DNA of 64,000 nt, from NCBI GenBank assembly GCA_045627385.1, contig JAZQNO010000007.1, positions 36,175 through 100,174 on the forward strand, given 5' to 3'. This DNA comes from UBA1757 sp045627385 (lineage in GTDB: Bacteria; Bacteroidota; Bacteroidia; Bacteroidales; UBA1402). The notes under the pieces are model-generated. The model was not told the DNA's origin and searched no databases. It saw nothing but the letters and a program-made list of their open reading frames with translations. Every line of letters begins with the position of its first letter. The stretch's first letter is position 1. Below are positions 60,967 to 64,000 of the stretch, piece by piece. The translations under genes and the position numbers were made by a program.

Positions 60967-61003
60967 AAAAAAACAAGAGAGCGACCCGATGGCCACTCTC
61001 TTG
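60967..61003 (-). terminator. Rho-independent terminator of the rubrerythrin gene
   Basis: On the minus strand an eight-bp stem CAAGAGAG/CTCTCTTG encloses a 14-base loop and is followed by seven T residues, 21 bases after the rubrerythrin stop at 61025. Confidence 0.8.
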
Positions 61004-61024
61004 TCTGACAATATTTTCCGGATG

Positions 61025-61564
61025 TCAATAGTTCTCTTTGTGCACCTCGAAATAGGCCTGCGGATGAGCGCAGACAGGGCAGACTTCGGGAGCTTTGGTG
61101 CCCACCACGATGTGGCCGCAGTTGCGGCATTCCCACACCTTCACTTCGGACTTCTCAAACACCTGAGCGGTCTCCACGTTCTTCAGCAGGGCGCGATAGC
61201 GCTCTTCGTGGCGCTTTTCGATGGCAGCCACGCCACGGAAACGGGCGGCAAGTTTCGGAAAACCTTCGGCTTCGGCCGTCTTGGCGAAGCCCTCATACAT
61301 ATCGGTCCACTCGTAGTTTTCGCCGTCGGCGGCTGCAGCCAGATTCTGCGCGGTGTCACCGATGCCGTTGAGTTCCTTGAACCAAAGTTTGGCGTGTTCC
61401 TTTTCGTTGTTGGCGGTTTCCTCGAAGAGGGCTGCAATCTGTTCGAAACCTTCCTTCTTGGCCTTCGATGCGAAATAGGTATACTTGTTGCGAGCCTGAG
61501 ACTCACCAGCAAATGCTGCTTCCAGATTTTTCTCGGTCTGGGTACCGGCGTACTTGTTTGCCAT
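61025..61564 (-). CDS. rbr: Rubrerythrin (179 aa)
   Basis: Non-haem di-iron peroxidase of anaerobes that reduces hydrogen peroxide. The four-helix ferritin-like domain (about 8-140) carries the metal-site motifs FAGESQARNKY, EETANNEKEHAK and IEKRHEERY. The C-terminal rubredoxin-like domain (about 142-179) has CRNCG...CPVCAHPQAYF with the four iron-binding cysteines. Length is standard. It is transcribed alone, with its own promoter and terminator. Confidence 0.96.
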   Translation of the reverse strand: MANKYAGTQTEKNLEAAFAGESQARNKYTYFASKAKKEGFEQIAALFEETANNEKEHAKLWFKELNGIGDTAQNLAAAADGENYEWTDMYEGFAKTAEAEGFPKLAARFRGVAAIEKRHEERYRALLKNVETAQVFEKSEVKVWECRNCGHIVVGTKAPEVCPVCAHPQAYFEVHKENY

Positions 61565-61576
61565 ATAATGTCGATT

Positions 61577-62773
61577 TTACGGGTTGATATTTCTTTGGCA
61601 AAAATATTTATTCATTTCGAATCCATCAAAAAAAATGTTCAAATCGATGAGGGTCCAGGTGGAAGATCCGCCCACCCGGAAGCGGAGCATCGCGCCTGCC
61701 GGTTCGAAAACCATCTGGTAAAGGGTCAAGTCCAGTTGCGGGCCACCCTCTTCGAAGGGCATAGAAACAATCCGGCACATGCCTTCGGCATCGATGTCGC
61801 CCTTGGAAGCCTCGGCCAGAGCATGCAGATGCGCCCTACGGCTGATTGAGTTCCAGCTGTCGGCGTCGCTCGGAATGGCGAAGGGCCAGTCGGGGTGCAC
61901 GTAGTGGTTGGTGAGCACGGCCAGACCCTCGGGCATAAGGTGGTCGGAGCGTTTCATGCCTTGCGCGCACCATTCGTACACACGGGCCTGCCGGCTGTCG
62001 GCCACGCCGATAAGGAAAGAGGCGAATCCGCGGTGGGTCTGGAAAAAGGCGTCCACATAGTCGAGATCTTCAGCCTGAAACATCATCTCCAGCAGGCTGG
62101 CTGTGCCCGAAAAACGCTCGAAATCAAATTCAGATCCGGCCGAAGGCATGCTGTTGTTCAGTTCCAGAAACAGACCGGCGCGGTTGAAGGCGTTCACCGC
62201 GTACAGTTCGCCGGCATAGCCCACAATGGCGGTGGGGATAGAGCCGTCGGCGGGATGGAACACGGTGACGAGGAGGTCTTGGGCTATGGGGGCGAAACTC
62301 CGGCCGTCGTAGTTGCGGCCGTAGACGAGCCGGCCATCTTTGCTATAGTCGCCCCAGACGGCGATGCCGCTGCAGTAGAAGCCTTCGGTATACTCCACGG
62401 CATTGATCAGTGTGAGCTGGCTGTAGCTGAGTCCCGAAGTCTCCGCCGTCCCTCGAAAGAATTCGCGGAACTGGTGCGGATAACGCGCCACCAGCCTGTC
62501 GGCCATCTCCCTGGCTGCCGCGGCCTTTCCTCTGCCAGCAGCGGGCTTTTCCGTAGCCGGTTGCGAGGCGCCGGGGGGAGTCTGCGAGGCATCGGGGGCG
62601 GTCTGCGAGGCATCGCCCGAGAACTTCCGCATCATGAAATCATACACGTGCCACAGATGAGCGCTCACCTGCCGCCCGTACTGCCGGCCCATTTCGCGCC
62701 AGCTTCCGCTCAGCGAAACCACTTCGATTCCGCCTGTTGTGCCCTTGTTGTTTCCTGTTTCCATTGTCTCCAT
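61577..62773 (-). CDS. C45-type Ntn-hydrolase / acyltransferase-like protein (398 aa)
   Basis: Resembles the C45 autoproteolytic acyltransferase family (acyl-CoA:6-aminopenicillanic-acid acyltransferase type). The expected nucleophile lies in EYTEGFYCSGIAVWGDYSKDGRLVYGRNYDG; Cys134 would become the N-terminal nucleophile after self-cleavage. An N-terminal part has GSWREMGRQYGRQV. A low-complexity insert (about 53-87) has near-repeats DASQTAP, DASQTPP and GASQPAT. There is no signal peptide, so it is cytoplasmic. Met21 of the longest frame (METMETGNN) is chosen; Met24 is also possible. Substrate, probably an amide bond, is unknown. Confidence 0.7.
   Translation of the reverse strand: METMETGNNKGTTGGIEVVSLSGSWREMGRQYGRQVSAHLWHVYDFMMRKFSGDASQTAPDASQTPPGASQPATEKPAAGRGKAAAAREMADRLVARYPHQFREFFRGTAETSGLSYSQLTLINAVEYTEGFYCSGIAVWGDYSKDGRLVYGRNYDGRSFAPIAQDLLVTVFHPADGSIPTAIVGYAGELYAVNAFNRAGLFLELNNSMPSAGSEFDFERFSGTASLLEMMFQAEDLDYVDAFFQTHRGFASFLIGVADSRQARVYEWCAQGMKRSDHLMPEGLAVLTNHYVHPDWPFAIPSDADSWNSISRRAHLHALAEASKGDIDAEGMCRIVSMPFEEGGPQLDLTLYQMVFEPAGAMLRFRVGGSSTWTLIDLNIFFDGFEMNKYFCQRNINP
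61599..61630 (-). promoter_or_regulatory. Promoter of the rubrerythrin gene
   Basis: On the minus strand TATTTTTG (61606-61599) and TTTG (61630-61627) are 20 bases apart. The promoter overlaps the 3' end of the upstream acyltransferase gene. Confidence 0.6.
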
Positions 62774-63695
62774 TCCAAAACCGCAGCCCGTGCACCTTGC
62801 CAGACATCCACCTAGCCTGACATCGGGCCGCAATCCTTCAGCAAAGGTAAGAAAATCCCGCGAGGAGAACCGCCGTCCCGCTTCGTTTATGCCACAGAAA
62901 GTTCGTGCGGTTTGACGATAGTGTGGTTTCAGCCGCTTACAGCCTTGTCCCGGCCACTAACCTCCGCGACCGAAGCCTTTTGAGGCGGTTTTCCCCAGAC
63001 GTTAGTGGCCCTGGCATGCGTTCAGCCGCGCAAAACCACACTAACCTCCCCAGCCACGGCCCGCAGCAGGCGGGACAGCCCAGACGTTAGTGGCCCTGGC
63101 ATGCGTTCAGCCGCGCAAAACCACACTAACCTCCCCGACCACGAGACCAGCGCCAGAAAATTCGCGCAGAAACCCCCAACCTCCATTAGCAATACGTCAA
63201 AGATCTCTTCGAAGAAGGGTGATACATGCCGGGCGTAGCAGACAATTCCATCACCAATCCGCCGAAATCATTCATTCCTTGTATGAGTAGTTAAGAGTAG
63301 TATCATTCTGTGTGGAAATATTACTCACCCTCTCTTCCGTGCCTCAGAGGTGCCTTCAATCGTGGTCCTTTGCAAGTCTCATCTTCGTCCGCCCAAAAAT
63401 GGGAGGTACAACGGAGGAACAACGGAGGAACGTCAGAGCAGCTTCCCGGTCCGAGCAGACTGCCTCAGGTCCGACGGAAGACTCCTCGTGAATCGCACCA
63501 CAAAGATAGCACCTGCCCTGTCGGATGATACTCTTTTCGGTGGAATTTAAAGAAACAAGTCTATACGGGTAATATATTATCAGTATTGGATAACTACATG
63601 CTGGCTATCCAACGATTGGCGGATTCGTAATCAGCCGCGGGGAGCCGAACGGTACCGCCAGACGCGGGTTTTGCTCACGGAGCGGCCTTCGGTTT
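62774..63695. other. Gene-poor region of about 900 bases
   Basis: No convincing gene is visible on either strand. The left part contains GC-rich repeated sequence (62994-63136); the right part (63137-63695) is of mixed composition with a short duplication of ACGGAGGAAC (about 63409-63435). The short open frames here arise from the repeats or have unlikely composition. It may be a remnant of a lost gene or element. Confidence 0.5.
62994..63136. repeat. Two direct repeats of 58 bases with 85-base period
   Basis: The segments 62994-63051 and 63079-63136 are identical as read (starting CCCAGACGTTAGTGGCCC and ending CACTAACCTCCCC). Each unit has inverted ends GTTAGTGG and CCACACTAAC, able to form a stem. 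A related CCACTAACCTCC also occurs at 62954-62965. Spacer between copies is 27 bases. Confidence 0.85.
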
Positions 63696-64000
63696 TCAGC
63701 CGTCGTAGCGGGTGTCGCACCAGAACTCCACGACGGCGCCGTTTTCGATGCGGATTTTCAGGGAGTGACGGTCGAGAGGAACGGGCCGAGGGGCGGAAAG
63801 GTAATCATACAGTTGGGAGCCGTGGATCAGGAGGACATCCTTCACGACAGGTTCGAGGCAATCGTCGTCTTTGAAGCGGGCGCAGGAAAGGCTGTAGACC
63901 GCAAAATCTATAGTTACAGGAACAAAGAGAGTGGTCTTGCCGAAAGATGTGTAGGTGGCTCTGCCATCGGGCAGACAGCAGCGGTACACGCCTCCGCCAA
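63696..64000 (-). CDS. Hypothetical protein, C-terminal part (start beyond window)
   Basis: The frame is open to the right edge, so the start is outside; about 101 residues are visible. It reads GGVYRCCLPDGRATYTSFG, VPVTIDFAVYSLSCARF, EPVVKDVLLIHGSQLYDYL and ends VVEFWCDTRYDG. The composition is plausible for a real protein. No family is recognised. Confidence 0.5.
   Translation of the reverse strand, partial: GGGVYRCCLPDGRATYTSFGKTTLFVPVTIDFAVYSLSCARFKDDDCLEPVVKDVLLIHGSQLYDYLSAPRPVPLDRHSLKIRIENGAVVEFWCDTRYDG

Noticed and set aside
62994..63136. Possible CRISPR array
   Set aside because: Only two repeats of 58 bases with a 27-base spacer; no cas genes and no further units.
62905..63290. Small plus-strand frames starting MALACVQPRK and similar
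   Set aside because: They are produced by the repeated DNA and have no plausible protein features.

Overview
The window is a chromosomal segment of a Bacteroidota bacterium, most likely order Bacteroidales and perhaps Prevotellaceae. Supporting signs are paired SusC/SusD outer-membrane transporters, Mfa/Fim-type fimbrillins with lipoprotein signals, a UpxY-type NusG paralog, DUF4861, DUF3575, DUF5119 and DUF4906 proteins, and repeated TAnnTTTG -7 promoter elements. GC content is fairly high for the order (most coding lines count at about 55-60%). No ribosomal RNA, CRISPR array, insertion sequence or integrase was seen.

Region 1 (1-24319, all minus strand) is a polysaccharide-utilization locus, probably aimed at pectin. 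In transcription order it encodes an SGNH/alpha-beta hydrolase fusion esterase, a six-hairpin GH65-like glycosidase, a large secreted protein with a duplicated unfamiliar domain, a PL1-type pectate lyase with FN3 and beta-strand repeats, a four-FAS1 lipoprotein, a SusC/SusD pair, two more FAS1 lipoproteins, a second SusC-like protein, and a SusD-like lipoprotein cut by the window edge. Spacings are tight (overlaps of 1-4 bases to about 70 bases). A divergent DUF4861 lipoprotein gene (24434) shares the promoter region.

Region 2 (25653-30703) is housekeeping and sensing: an RlmI-like rRNA methyltransferase, a BlaI/M56-BlaR1-like pair in which the metalloprotease carries a TonB C-terminal domain, a CrcB fluoride channel, and a CE1-type esterase.

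Region 3 (30855-40329, plus) is a seven-gene fimbrial operon: DUF3575/OmpA-like protein, DUF5119 lipoprotein, two tandemly duplicated fimbrillins, two further fimbrillins, and a large DUF4906 tip-like protein whose C-terminal module is a low-GC, lectin-like cassette. A tRNA-Glu(CTC) lies just downstream.

Region 4 (40537-55192) mixes surface-glycan genes (ManC, GalE, RmlB, NTP-transferase, UpxY, GT2, polyprenyl-phosphate sugar transferase, a cytidylyltransferase/GHMP-like fusion) with metabolism (NAD synthetase, adenylate kinase fused to a WbuC-like cupin, GMP synthetase lacking its glutaminase domain) and outer-membrane proteins.

Region 5 (55295-64000) holds small hypotheticals, a TlpA-like thioredoxin lipoprotein, a second fimbrillin-like pair with GLUG-like repeats, rubrerythrin, a C45-type acyltransferase, a gene-poor stretch with an 85-base-period direct repeat, and a truncated hypothetical gene at the right edge.
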